Shown: positions 1 through 9,493, numbered from the stretch's first letter. The stretch is 64,000 nucleotides of DNA from Vulcanisaeta distributa JCM 11216 (GCF_001315985.1 NZ_BBBI01000007.1:1-64000); one strand, 5' to 3'. The notes: generated from the sequence alone by a model not told the origin. Numbers and translations are program-made.

Positions 1-843
1 TTCATGACCATACATGCAGCCGTCACCAGGGAATTAGCAATTAAGGCTTTGAAGAGCGATAGGGTCATACCCATCGTCTCTAGGGGGGGTGGGGGGGATA
101 TGCTCATTGGCTGGATGCTCCATAATAATGCTGAGAACCCATTCTACGCCAGGTGGGACTATGTGCTTGAGCTCTTTAAGGAGTACGACGCCATCATCTC
201 GATAGGCGATGCCCTACGCCCAGGAGCCACGGCAGACAGCCACGACGAGTTCCACATAGCGGAACTAATCGAGGCGGCGAGACTGGTGAAGAGGCTAGGA
301 AGGCCGGGGGGGTTCAAGTGATGGTTGAGGGTCCAGGACATGTACCACTTAACGAGATTGTTTGGGATGTTAAGCTAATGAAGAAGTTAACGGATAGCGC
401 GCCGTACTACGTCCTGGGGCCGTTACCTACCGATGTGGCTGCCCCCCCCTACGACCACATCGCCGGCGCCATTGGCGCCGCAATTGCTGGGGGCAGCCGG
501 CGCGGACTTACTATGCTACCTAACACCTGCTGAGCACCTGGGCTTACCAACGCCAAAGCAAGTTGAGGAAGGTGTAATAGCCTTTAAAGTGGCGGCTCAC
601 GTGGCGGACACGATAAAGCTTGGCAGGAGAGCCAGGGCCTGGGATGACGAGGTCAGTAGGTTAAGGGGTAGGCTTATGTGGAGGGAAATGATATCCAAAT
701 TAATAGATCCAGATAGGGCCTGGGCCGTGTATACGCAGTACGGGGAGCCCAGGGTTAAGGGTTGTACAATGTGCGGCGGTTACTGCCCAATGCTCATGGT
801 GATGCAGCAAATTAAGAAAGTTAAGGGTGAGGCTAATGGATGA
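1..843 (+). CDS. thiC: Phosphomethylpyrimidine synthase ThiC, 3' part, frame broken
   Basis: ThiC is the radical-SAM enzyme that makes the HMP-P pyrimidine of thiamine from AIR. The window opens inside the gene. Readable blocks in order are [16 protein letters not shown], a DALRPG block, [24 protein letters not shown] and [10 protein letters not shown], ending in the Fe-S motif CTMCGGYC (C-x2-C-x3-C). The blocks lie in different frames. The frame breaks at a 7-G run near 306-312, where 5 G restores the frame, and near 490, where 5 G should be 4. Two more runs near 87-100 add glycines to VSRGGDM. The function is secure from the motifs. The breaks look like tract-length errors, not decay. The stop overlaps the start of the next gene. 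Confidence 0.9.
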
Positions 844-1345
844 GACTTGGGTCTGGAGCACATGGGTTAAGGCTAGCAGGTTAAGGGGGGGCGCTGACGT
901 TGCGATAGTCGCTGCTTGCCTACCCTTCGTAAACCCGAAACTCTATCAAGAGATTTCGAAGAATAAGGTAGTGCTGCTCGCCTGTCCTGAGCGTGAGCAC
1001 TCGGCGCTTTACGGTAAAATAGCGAGCATGGTTCGATCGTCAAGGCCGAGGTCGATAATGATAGTCTCGATAGATGGTAGCCCACACTGTGCATTACTTC
1101 ACGCATCGGTCAACGAGGCTGAGTACATACTCAATGAGGACATACCCAGGAGACACTACGTGGTACTTGACGGCGAAGAGCTTAGAGAAATATCGCCGAA
1201 TGCCGTGAGAGTCGCTAGATACTTATCGATTGTTGAGGAGTTGATCAGGAAAAACCCCGAGGCACTCGAGGAGTTGGCAAAACATAGCCTTGAATATAGG
1301 AGTAGCCTCGCCAGGACTGGTAAAGGCGATGCATCAAGGACCTAA
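836..1345 (+). CDS. Conserved hypothetical protein with cysteine motifs, next to thiC
   Basis: I do not recognise a named family. The ATG at 836 overlaps the thiC stop, so the two genes are probably co-transcribed; a start a few codons upstream is possible. The protein is about 170 residues, soluble and without membrane segments. Cysteines sit in [16 protein letters not shown] and SPHCALLH, each after a hydrophobic strand, which could form a metal or Fe-S site. The C-terminal third is helical and charged. The overlap with thiC suggests a link to thiamine synthesis or to the ThiC cluster, but this is inference only. A 7-G run near 882 adds one glycine in RLRGGADV. Confidence 0.6.
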   Translation: MDETWVWSTWVKASRLRGGADVAIVAACLPFVNPKLYQEISKNKVVLLACPEREHSALYGKIASMVRSSRPRSIMIVSIDGSPHCALLHASVNEAEYILNEDIPRRHYVVLDGEELREISPNAVRVARYLSIVEELIRKNPEALEELAKHSLEYRSSLARTGKGDASRT

Positions 1346-1350
1346 TGGTG

Positions 1351-1755
1351 CTATTTCACAATACTTCTTGCAAGTTTTACCAAGTCCTCCACGTATCCTA
1401 TATCCTCCCTAATCTGCCTCGCTTCAACCTTGCCTCATGGAATCCTTCCATATGCAGAAACCACGCCCTACCCCCCCACCAAAGCCTAACCTCCCCTATT
1501 GGGCTTGCTACTTATTGAGCTCACGGCGTCGAATAGCAACGTTGTTGTTTACCTCCCTGGGCCTAGGGCTATGGCCATCGCCTTGATGGCCTCCTCGGCG
1601 GCCTTGTAGAGCTTCTCGCTTGCCTGCACGGGGGGGTCCCTACTGACCAATTCAACGCCCTCCCTCAGGAACCTCTCGGCAAGCTCAAGGTGAACCTTAG
1701 ACCGTTCACTTTTAGGTTTAATACCTTTGATATTATGTCAATACCCCCTCTTCAT
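1351..1755 (-). pseudogene. PaREP1-family gene, frame broken
   Basis: On the minus strand the pieces LELAERFLREGVELV, ASEKLYKAAEEAIKAMAIALG, AWFLHMEGFHEA and VEDLVKLARSIVK lie in family order but in at least three frames. This is the repeat-associated PaREP1 family (HEPN-like helical proteins) found in many copies in Thermoproteales. The run near 1630 makes DPVQASEK read as DPPVQASEK. A one-base loss lies near 1397 and another break near 1560. The start is uncertain because the ATG near 1755 does not join cleanly. It may be a live gene spoiled by sequence errors or a decayed copy. A second family member lies at 17299-17784. Confidence 0.6.
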
Positions 1756-1853
1756 GGTCTCATTAATTAAGCTCTTAGGTATTGACGTTGTCGAAATCAC
1801 TCTACACTCAGTATAAAGCCTTACTTAAAAAGTAGTTTGTGCTTTAATTAGTG

Positions 1854-2944
1854 CTAAACGGGATAGAGTGGAACATGTTCTAGTGCGGTTGTTTCGGGGG
1901 GGAAGCCTAGGGCCACGTTCATTGCCTGCACTGCCTGTCCTGACGCGCCCTTCATTAGGTTGTCTATTGCGGCTAGGATCACAAGCCTGTTTAACCTATT
2001 GTCTATTTCGAAGCCTATGTCAACCAGGTTCGACCCTATCACGTACTTAACGTCCGGATACCTCTGAAAGCCTGCTCTATCCTTAACAATCCTGATGAAT
2101 GGTTCATTACTGTACATGGCCCTAATGGCTTCCACACGTCTGGCTCCTGCACAGATTTCGTTAACCACGCGTGTGCCGTGGTTAGTATCCCCCCCCTGAC
2201 TAGGTCTACGGCGTGTGGGGTGAATGCTACGCGTACCTGCTTATTAATTAGTAGGCTTAGTTCCTGCTCTATTTCTGCCGTGTGCCTGTGGTGAACAACC
2301 TCGTAGGGCCTAATCACGTATGTCCTGAAGGGGGTGTAGGTCGAGCCTGGGCGCGTGTGCGCCGGCGCCTGAGCTCGATATCTTCGCATCAACCACAATC
2401 CTCTCAGTATCCACGAGACCAGCCTTCACCATAGGTGCTAGGGATATTATGGCTGCGGTTGCCATGCACCCAGGCACGGCTATTAACTTGGCGTTTCTTA
2501 ATTCCTCCCTATGTAACTCGGGAAGCCCATAAACGGCCTTCTTAAGTAGGTCTGGGTATGGGTGTGGCTTCTCCCACCCGTACCACTCAACGTAGGCATT
2601 TGGGTCCTTAAGCCTGAAGTCCGCGGATAGGTCAATCACGGTTAGTCCAGCCTCGTAGAGCTTTGGAACCCACTCAATACTCTGCCATGTGGCAGCGCCA
2701 GGAATACTACGTCAACCTCCTTTTTGAGTATGGCGTCAATCGTGGAGTCACTGAAAGTTAGGTTTGTCCTGCCCCCCCTAAGGTTTGGGTGAACCCTAAA
2801 TATGTACTCGCCCTTAAACTCCCTCGAGGTTGCGCAGGCAAGTTCAATACCCGGGTGGTTAAGCAATAACCTAAGTAACTCACCGCCGGTGACCCCCCCG
2901 CTGGCCCCCCCTACGACGCATGCCTTGTACTTACCACTCACCAT
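1854..2944 (-). CDS. lysY: [LysW]-aminoadipate/glutamate-6-phosphate reductase (LysY/ArgC), frame broken
   Basis: NADPH-dependent reductase of the ArgC family that turns the LysW-bound acyl phosphate into the semialdehyde. Visible parts are an N-terminal nucleotide fold (SGKYKACVVG then TGGELLRLLLNHPG), VIDLSADFRL, the active-site cysteine in AVPGCMATAA and the C-terminal PETTALEHVPLYPV. The pieces are 2642-2944, 2310-2639, 2039-2398 and 1854-2168. Breaks lie near 2640, 2330 and 2180. The paired 7-base runs at 2893-2912 turn GASGVTGG into GGASGGVTGG. The ATG at 2944 overlaps the end of the upstream LysX-like gene by 14 bases, which indicates one operon. Its role in both lysine and arginine synthesis is inferred from the single LysY in the window. 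Confidence 0.9.
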
Positions 2945-3677
2945 TGAACCACCTCGCTATTGTGTTCACCACGTTATTCACGACATCCATTGTTAATTCA
3001 ATCCTGGGTTCTACACCAAGGATTAGGTGCTCATTACCATAGGCGCCTATTGTGTACGTACACATAATGCACCCAATGTTCCTTGAAAGCTTCAAAACCC
3101 AGGGCTTTAGGTCGCCGCAACCAATACACTCATCACCGATGACTTGCACGTTAATGATTTTGTCTGGCGCCTTAATAACCATGTTAATTCTGGCCAGCGG
3201 ATTAGCCATGTACATCCTATGCTCAGCCACTGATTTACCACCTTCCCACGTGGTTACTAAACCATCGAGACTTAACGCCGGTGATGGTGTAGCCAAGTAA
3301 GCCCTGCCAAGCCCCCCCCTAATTACCTTACCAACCACGTTGGGATTTAACGCAACACTTATCTCGGGCGTTGGGTAACCCAGCCTGGAGAGTTCCCTAA
3401 ACAGTGCGGCTCTGTTAATAGCTAGCACGTAGGCGCCACGTGGATTTAACGTATCCTCAAACAAGCTGGATATTACGAGGGCCTCAAAGGTATCATCGAG
3501 GAGCAGCACAGCCTTGCTATTCCCGCGTTTCACTTCATCATCTCTAGTATTTATTATGGTAACCCTGAAGCCCCTATTTACTAGATCATTGTGTATTTTC
3601 TGCTCTACTGGACCGTACTTACTGAGTACAAGCGTGATGTCTTGGTTGACCGTGGTTCCTGCTTCAATGACCACCAC
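2931..3677 (-). CDS. Divergent LysX-like protein with two CxxC motifs
   Basis: This intact 248-residue protein starts at a GTG. The N-terminal half resembles LysX/ArgX: a strand-loop start, a helix with VEQKIHNDLVNRGFRV, and NRAALFRELSRLGYPTP, which matches the NK..TT..L..AG.P.P helix before the ATP-grasp core. The ATP-grasp core itself is not recognisable; the LysX ATP site (VKPVHGSWGR) is replaced by VGKVIRGGLGR and the metal-binding end is missing. Instead the C-terminal third has two CxxC motifs, ECIGCGD and GCIMCTY, that could bind zinc or an Fe-S cluster. It heads an operon with lysY. A regulatory or LysW-handling role is possible but unproven. Confidence 0.65.
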   Translation of the reverse strand: MVVIEAGTTVNQDITLVLSKYGPVEQKIHNDLVNRGFRVTIINTRDDEVKRGNSKAVLLLDDTFEALVISSLFEDTLNPRGAYVLAINRAALFRELSRLGYPTPEISVALNPNVVGKVIRGGLGRAYLATPSPALSLDGLVTTWEGGKSVAEHRMYMANPLARINMVIKAPDKIINVQVIGDECIGCGDLKPWVLKLSRNIGCIMCTYTIGAYGNEHLILGVEPRIELTMDVVNNVVNTIARWFNGEW

Positions 3678-3699
3678 CTGTGCTTACCGTAGCAATGAG

Positions 3700-3771
3700 A
3701 CTTTTAAATATTTTCTTTACTATTGCAGGGGTTATAAACGTGTTATTGTTAGTAAAGGAAATGTTTATATA
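3700..3771. promoter_or_regulatory. Divergent TATA boxes between the lysY and lysX operons
   Basis: A minus-strand TATA box (AATATTTAAAAG, 3701-3712) lies about 24-35 bases before the GTG at 3677. A plus-strand one (GTTTATATA, 3763-3771) lies about 30-38 bases before the lysX ATG at 3801. The spacing predicts almost leaderless mRNAs in both directions. Confidence 0.55.
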
Positions 3772-3800
3772 GTGTATTTAGTGGGTAACCTGTGGGAGTG

Positions 3801-4641
3801 ATGGAACGGTTTCCATACTTTATGACACAATGAGAATTGAGGAAAGGCTAATACTTAGGGAGCTTAGGGACCTTGGCGCCAACGTTGCTCTAGTGAATAT
3901 TGATAACATATCTCTTAACCTTAATGAGGGGGGGGTGATGACCTCGGCATAGTCCTCGTGAGGTCCATGAGCCATACGAAGGCGGGTTTAATTGCCCGTA
4001 TTCTAAACATCCAGGGTGTTAAGACTATTAATAAGGGACTGGCCATAGAGAATTCATGGAATAAGGCCATTGCCATCTCAACATTGGCTAAGGCAGGTAT
4101 ACCCACCGTCCCAACAAGGCTCTTACTATCGGTGGATACGCAGTATGATGGTGTTAATTATCCGGCCATTGTTAAGCCTGTCCACGGTTCCTGGGGGGGA
4201 AGACTCGTAAGCCTAGTGGGCAATCACGATGAGTTAGTACTGTTGCTTAGGCATAAGGCCGTGGGTGATGCCTACTCAAAGATTGCCATGATTCAGCCAT
4301 TCATTGGCGATGGTACTGACTACAGAGTCTTTATAATTGGTGATGAGGTGGTTGCGTCGATGGTTAGGAAACCAAGCCCAGGTGATTGGAGGAGTAACGT
4401 TGCCAGGGGTGGGGTTGCTCACGCACTCAAGCTTAGTGCAGACGCTTATGAAATTGCCATTAAGGCCGTGAAGGCCCTTGACCTTGATTACGCAGGCGTC
4501 GACCTACTATATAGCAATGAGACTGGTTACATGGTTAATGAGGTCAACGCAATACCTGAGTTTAAGGGCCTCATGAGCGTCTCGGGCATTAATATTGCGC
4601 GTAAAATAGCTGAGTATGTGATAAATACTGCCAGGAGGTGA
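3801..4641 (+). CDS. lysX: LysW ligase LysX (ATP-grasp), frame broken near the 5' end
   Basis: ATP-grasp ligase joining aminoadipate (or glutamate) to the C-terminal Glu of LysW. The ATG at 3801 fits the TATA box. One missing A near 3805 would give METVSILYDTM, the usual LysX start, then EERLILRELRDLG. A second break sits at the 8-G run near 3925. From 3958 the frame is open: RSMSHTKA, NSWNKAIAISTLAKAGIPTVPT, IVKPVHGSWGGRLVSLVG, VFIIGDEVVASM, DLDYAGVDLL and EVNAIPEFKG (metal-binding Glu and Asn). The run at 4193-4199 inserts a Gly in the invariant SWGR. Substrate choice between this and the copy at 8345-9214 cannot be settled by eye. Confidence 0.88.
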
Positions 4642-4648
4642 TCACTCA

Positions 4649-5828
4649 ATGAGCAATGACCTACTTAGGTTTGAGGATGAGTACCTGGCTAGGTACTACA
4701 GCAAGAAGACCATAAACATTGTCAAGGGCTACATGCAGTATGTTTGGGACTCAAACAATAATAAGTACCTGGACATGCACACGGGCTTTGGCGTTGCATT
4801 CCTCGGCCATAGGAATCCAAGGATCATAAACGCCATCAAGGACCAACTTGATAAAATAATCACGGTACCACTGACCTTCTATAACGAGACGAGGGCCGAG
4901 TTCATTAGGGAGTTCATGAGGGTCGTACCGAGTAGTTTCGGCAAGGTATTCCTACAGAATAGCGGTACCGAGGCCGTGGAGGTCGCCCTTAAGATAGCGA
5001 GGAAAATTACTAAAAAGGCTGAGTTCCTGGCATTCCTGAACTCATTCCATGGCAGGACGATGGGTTCCCTCTCGGTAACCGGTAATGAGAAGTATAGGAG
5101 GGCCTTCGAACCAATGCCGTATAAGGTCAGGTTCGCACCATTCAACGTGGTTGACCAGGTGGATAAGTTGGTGACTGAGGATTTAGCAGCTGTGATTGTT
5201 GAGCCAATACAGGGCGAGGGCGGTGTTAACCCAGCAAGGCCTGAGTTCCTAAGGGCCCTTAGGCAGGTGACGAGGGAGAGGAATGTGTTGCTTATATTTG
5301 ATGAGGTCCAGACCGGGTTTGGCAGGACTGGGCGTGTTTGGGCCTTTGAGAATTACGGCGTAGAGCCTGACATATTCACAGCGGGTAAGTCAATAGCCGG
5401 TGGGTTACCAATCGGAGTGGCAGTCGTTAGGAGGGAGTTCGGTGACGTTTTCGAACCTGGGGAGCACGGTAGTACCTTCGCAGGTAATCCACTCGTTATG
5501 GCTGCGGCTAGGGCAGGGGGTTGAGGTCCTGGTTAATGAGGATGTGCCTGATAGGGCGAGGGCTATGGGTGATAAGTTAATGAGGATACTAGAGGATGAG
5601 TTTAATGGCTTGAAAACAGTCTTGAGAATTAAGGGCATGGGACTTATGATGGGTATTGAACTTAAGAAGAGGGCTGATCCGTACATTGATAAATTAATGA
5701 GTGCTGGACTACTGGCGAGTGTTGCTGGTGGGACTACCGTGAGGTTACTACCACCTTACTGCATAACTGATGATGATTTAGAGACAGCGGTTAGGGCTCT
5801 TAGGTCTGTCCTGTCAGACTCATCATGA
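4649..5828 (+). CDS. lysJ: LysW-aminoadipate/glutamate semialdehyde aminotransferase (LysJ/ArgD), frame broken
   Basis: Class III PLP aminotransferase that aminates the LysW-bound semialdehyde. Motifs in order are MHTGFGVAFLGH, QNSGTEAVEVALKIARK, FHGRTMGSLSVTG, EPIQGEGGV, FDEVQTGFGRTG, TAGKSIAGGLPIG (PLP lysine in AGKS) and GSTFAGNPL. The ATG at 4649 follows GGAGGTGATC, a good ribosome-binding site, 7 bases after lysX ends. The frame changes at a G run near 5516; the 3' part continues VLVNEDVPDRAR to LRLL-type residues and ends at 5828. The 3' end overlaps the converging homocitrate-synthase-like gene by 29 bases. Length of about 390 residues is normal. Confidence 0.9.
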
Positions 5829-7186
5829 TGTCATTAAGTATGTTATTCAATTCCTCATCACCTAACGGCTCCCTCCTTAAGCCATTATCGTAAAGATGCA
5901 TGATCCTCTTATAGACCGCATCAATGAGTTGCGGTGTTGGTTCTATACCACGCTTCTTTAGCCAGTACTCTATCGATGACCTGCCTGAGTACGGCCCAAC
6001 CAATATATTCGCCTCGCGACCAATTACGGTGGGATCCATTGATAGATACGTCATTGGATTCTTCAGTTGAGCATCGACGTGTATACCCGCTGCTGTTGTA
6101 AAGGCATTCTCGCCAACCAGTGGTTGATACCTCGGCACTGGGTAATTAAGACTTCGGAATTCCTCGGCTATCTTACTAATCACCCTGGGATTCATTCCAT
6201 CAAAGGAACCCCCCCTAAGCCTGGCATACCAAATTACCAAGGCCTCTATGGCACATTACCAGCCCTTTCTCCAATGCCCAATAGCGTTCCATTGTTTATG
6301 GACGCACCGTAAAGCCAGGCAGCGACTGCGTTGGGTACTGCCATGTAGTAATCGCCATGACCATGGAACTCCAGGGACTCGCTGGGTATTCCCAACACCT
6401 TCCTAAGGACCCACACGAGCTTTGGTACGCTATAGGGCAGTGGCGCGAATGGGTAGGGTACGCCAACGCCTGTTGTGTCTGGTAGCTTTATCGTGATCTC
6501 AACGCCATACCTCTCCCCCAAGCTTAAGTAGCTTCTCCACAAAGGGTATTACAAAGCCGACCACGTCAGACCTGGTCACGTCCTCAAGGGAGCACCTAAG
6601 CCTAATACCCTCCCTCAACGCGTACTCCGCAACCTCTAGGTACTTAGCCACGACTCTATCCCTCGTGGAATTGAACTTATACCTAATGTGTATGTCAGAT
6701 ATCGACATTAACATAACCATTTCATCAAGGCCTGCCTCCTTAACGAGCCTCACATCCTCAACCCTAGCCCTGCCCCCCCCAACCAATTACCCTGGGCCAT
6801 TCAAGGCCTAAGTCCCTAACTGCCTTAACAAGCTCTCTATCCCTACCAGTGTATAGGAAGAATTCGCTCCTAATTATTTTGCCGCTTCCATTATCTAAAT
6901 CAGCCAATAACCTAAACAATTTAACAGCATCATTTATTGAGTAATAAACGTAGAAGGCTTGTTGCCCATCCCTAAACGTCGTGTCGGTTATGAATAAGCG
7001 CCCAGGTGGTTCTGGATCGATATTAATCCCATCAGTTATTAACCTAGGCGGTAAGGGCCATTGATTAAGATCAGCATACTCCAACTCCTTGTACTCAATA
7101 CCCTCGTGCTTCAATAGTCGTATTAACGACTCATTATTTTCCCGGGCTAGTGAACCCTGGTTGTTAAGTGCTTCAATTAGAACCAC
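5800..7186 (-). CDS. Homocitrate synthase-like enzyme (isopropylmalate synthase family), frame broken
   Basis: A TIM-barrel acyltransferase that condenses acetyl-CoA with a 2-oxoacid. Visible motifs are DTTFRDGQQ (catalytic Arg and metal Asp), the IKLPDTTG strand, FHGHGDY (metal His pair) and GIGERAGN. The pieces are 6764-7255, 6499-6786, 6246-6542 and 5800-6240, with breaks near 6775, 6525 and 6245. The start is set at GTG 7186, which lies 25-34 bases after a TATA box; upstream codons are not needed. Among lys genes the natural role is homocitrate synthase, the first step of the aminoadipate route, but isopropylmalate, citramalate or Re-citrate synthase are alternatives. The first 45 residues look like a LysX N-terminus (see findings). 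Confidence 0.75.
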
Positions 7187-7210
7187 CCAGGTTTTTCGTA
7201 AAATAAATAA

Positions 7211-7220
7211 TTTATAAATT
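7211..7220 (-). promoter_or_regulatory. TATA box of the homocitrate synthase-like gene
   Basis: The minus strand reads AATTTATAAA, 25-34 bases upstream of the GTG at 7186. It lies between lysK and this gene, so the gene has its own promoter although it follows lysK on the same strand. Confidence 0.5.
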
Positions 7221-7257
7221 TTACCCCCTAATAATAAATATGGCTTAAAAAACAATA

Positions 7258-8348
7258 CTATTTATAAATATTCATAAATTCAACTATCGCCTGCTTATAT
7301 ATATCTATGGCCCTAAGGTAATCCTCAACAAATATGTATTCCTCAAACGAGTGTGAGTACGCTCCATCGCCAGGCCCATACGCAACCATGTTCTTTGTCA
7401 ATAATGCCAGGTCATTCATATCACTTGTACCCCATTTCCTGGCCGGGGGGGTGGGTCCCTTACCTAATACCTTAATTATTGCCCTAGACACTGCCCTAGC
7501 GCTTGTATTATTGATTGAAACCTCGACGGGTTCAGTGCACCACCTCATGTTTATGGTGATTAATCCTCCATACTTACCCAGTAACTCATTAATTCCCGCC
7601 TCAACATCCTTACATGATTTCCCAGGTGGTATCCTAACGTCGAGTATCAGCTGCAGTTACTTGGTATCATGTTCTCGGCCTCGCCGCAGTTCATTATTGT
7701 TGGCGTCACGAGAAAGTTCTCGTAGGATGTACCAGCCATTAACGTATTCCACAAATCCCTGTACACATTCATTGCAATGAGTATGGAGTTAGAGCCCAGG
7801 TCTGGATTTGATGCATGGCCGCCCCCCCTAGTCCTCACATTAACCTCAAGCCTAGTACCGCCCCCCCTGTACTTGACAACCACCTTATCAATCCCCCCCG
7901 TAGGCTCACCAACAATAATACCCGTGGGCCTCGGCACGTGATTACCACTTATCAAATACCTAGTGCCTAGGCTATCACCCTCCTCATGTACGACGGCCGT
8001 AAGCACGAGAGTTCCTCTACTCAATTCGCTCTCCATGAATGCCAGCAACATGGCCATTAACGGGCCCTTATCATCGCTGGCCCCCCTACCAATGATTTTA
8101 TTACCCTCACGCCTAACCTCTATGAAGCCAGGCACCGTATCCATGTGAGCATGAAGCCATAGGACGGGCTCTCCATCACCCTTAATGGCGATTACATTAC
8201 CAACCTCGTCAATTCTAGCCTCAAAACCATTCATAATTAGTAATTCCGTAAGGAATTCCGCCAACTCATGCTCATCACCCGTGGGTGAGTAAATGTTCAG
8301 GGCCTCCATGAGTAATTTTAACTTGGCCTCGTCACTGAACATCGTCAA
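7258..8348 (-). CDS. lysK: LysW-lysine/ornithine hydrolase LysK (M20 peptidase), frame broken
   Basis: Zinc peptidase of the M20/DapE family that frees lysine or ornithine from LysW. Visible motifs are SPTGDEHELAEFL, WLHAHMDTVPG (metal His and catalytic Asp), GRGASDDKGPL (bridging Asp), VVHEEGDSLG (catalytic Glu pair), IVGEPTG and the C-terminal block with KWGTSDMN and AYGPGDGAYSH. The two main pieces are 7647-8348 and 7258-7548, with the break between about 7550 and 7650. Runs near 7822, 7862 and 7894 add glycines. The ATG overlaps the stop of the upstream lysX/argX copy (8345-8348), a sign of translational coupling. Confidence 0.92.
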
Positions 8349-9214
8349 CCCCCCCTCTTAACAATGCCCATTACCAACTCCGCTATTCGCCTAGCCACAT
8401 TAACACCTGTCACCCTCTGCACATTCTTGAACTCAGGCACTGTGTTGACCTCCAGGACCTTATAACCACCGTCAGACTCAACAACATCAACACCAGCGTA
8501 GTAAGCACCAACGGCCCTAGTAGCCTTGACACTTATGTCCTCAAGCTCCGGATCAATCCTCACGGCCTCCGCCTTACCACCCCCCCTCGCGGTGTTCGTC
8601 CTCCAATCATCATTAACCGCATACCTATAAATCGCTGCCACCGCCTCGTCACCAACCACAGTCACCCTAATGTCCCTACCGGGCTTCCTAATGAACTCCT
8701 GAACTAGATACGTCTCATACTGGGGGGGATTCTCCATGGAACTTCTATGCCTTGCGAGGAGCATTAGATCCTCCCTACTACCCACTAGGCTTACGAGTCT
8801 TCCCCAGGAACCGTGGACAGGCTTAACAATGGCCGGGGGGGACCCAACAACGCCTAGGGCCTTCATCGCGGACTCACTGGATAAGGCCACTATAGTGTTT
8901 GGTATTGGAACACCAAATCGATTGAGTATAGCCAGCGTGACCGCCTTGTTATTGCCAATCATTATTGATATGTAGGGATTTATTGATTTACCACCAATGG
9001 CTTCATACAATTGCGATAATAATTGAGTCCTGTGCTGACTGACAGTCCTTATAAATGCTGTGGCAACCTCATTAGCTCCAGGAAACTCAAAGGTTAAGTC
9101 CTCAGCACTCACAAGCCTATAATTAATGCCTAAATTATCGAACTCCCTAATGAGCAGCTTCTCGTCAAGCCTTATGGCATCGTAGAGGAAGTGTACGACT
9201 TCAATCAGAACCAC
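8345..9214 (-). CDS. argX: Second LysW ligase (ArgX/LysX), intact
   Basis: Intact 289-residue ATP-grasp ligase. It shows FLYDAIRLDEKLLIREF, GNNKAVTLAILNRFGVPIPNT, IVKPVHGSWGRLVSLVG with the normal SWGR, VTVVGDEAVAAIYR, GAYYAGVDVVES and EVNTVPEFKN. It differs clearly from LysX at 3801-4641, so the genome carries two LysW ligases, as in crenarchaea where one handles glutamate (ArgX) and one aminoadipate (LysX). Which is which is my guess; the symbol could be reversed. It sits 13 bases after lysW and overlaps lysK, forming the order lysW-argX-lysK. The GTG start follows GAGGGG-type sequence that could act as a ribosome-binding site. Confidence 0.88.
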   Translation of the reverse strand: MVLIEVVHFLYDAIRLDEKLLIREFDNLGINYRLVSAEDLTFEFPGANEVATAFIRTVSQHRTQLLSQLYEAIGGKSINPYISIMIGNNKAVTLAILNRFGVPIPNTIVALSSESAMKALGVVGSPPAIVKPVHGSWGRLVSLVGSREDLMLLARHRSSMENPPQYETYLVQEFIRKPGRDIRVTVVGDEAVAAIYRYAVNDDWRTNTARGGGKAEAVRIDPELEDISVKATRAVGAYYAGVDVVESDGGYKVLEVNTVPEFKNVQRVTGVNVARRIAELVMGIVKRGG

Positions 9215-9227
9215 CCCCCCTCAGCAA

Positions 9228-9410
9228 TTATTCACCCCCCCAGTCCTCCTCCTCAACCTTAATCAGCTTCAACTGTATTAAGCCATTCTGAATAACCACT
9301 TGGTACTTCTGACCGCAACTTGGGCAGCTGACCAACTCACCATCAAGTACATCATCTGGTATTTCTATGTCTGCCCCCCCACAGACCTGGCAGGAAACCT
9401 TTGTTGGCAT
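9228..9410 (-). CDS. lysW: Amino-group carrier protein LysW
   Basis: Small acidic carrier whose C-terminal glutamate is joined to aminoadipate or glutamate, protecting the amino group during lysine and arginine synthesis. It has about 60 residues with two zinc-binding CxxC pairs, CQVCGG near residue 7 and CPSCGQ near residue 32. The end should be EDWGE, but the 7-C run at 9235-9241 makes it EDWGGE; the Glu terminus remains. A run near 9373 similarly adds a Gly after CQVCG. The ATG at 9410 is preferred over an in-frame GTG just upstream because of the TATA spacing. It heads the lysW-argX-lysK operon. Confidence 0.95.
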   Translation of the reverse strand: MPTKVSCQVCGGADIEIPDDVLDGELVSCPSCGQKYQVVIQNGLIQLKLIKVEEEDWGGE

Positions 9411-9441
9411 CACGTTACTACGTGAATATAGCTATTTAAGC
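9411..9441 (-). promoter_or_regulatory. lysW promoter with palindromic candidate operator
   Basis: A TATA-like box (GCTTAAATAG, minus strand, 9432-9441) lies 22-31 bases before the lysW ATG. Between it and the ATG is the perfect inverted repeat CACGT-TACT-ACGTG (9411-9424), covering the expected transcription start. A repressor bound there would block initiation. No regulator is identified; a LysM-type Lrp protein would be the natural candidate in crenarchaea. Confidence 0.45.
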
Positions 9442-9493
9442 ATTGCGGCTAATAGCAGGAGGTTTTATAAGTCAATGGGCAGGATATATATTC

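Noticed and set aside
873-1106. Open frame on the minus strand across the thiC neighbour
   Set aside because: It lies fully antisense to a better-supported coding frame and shows no motif or promoter.
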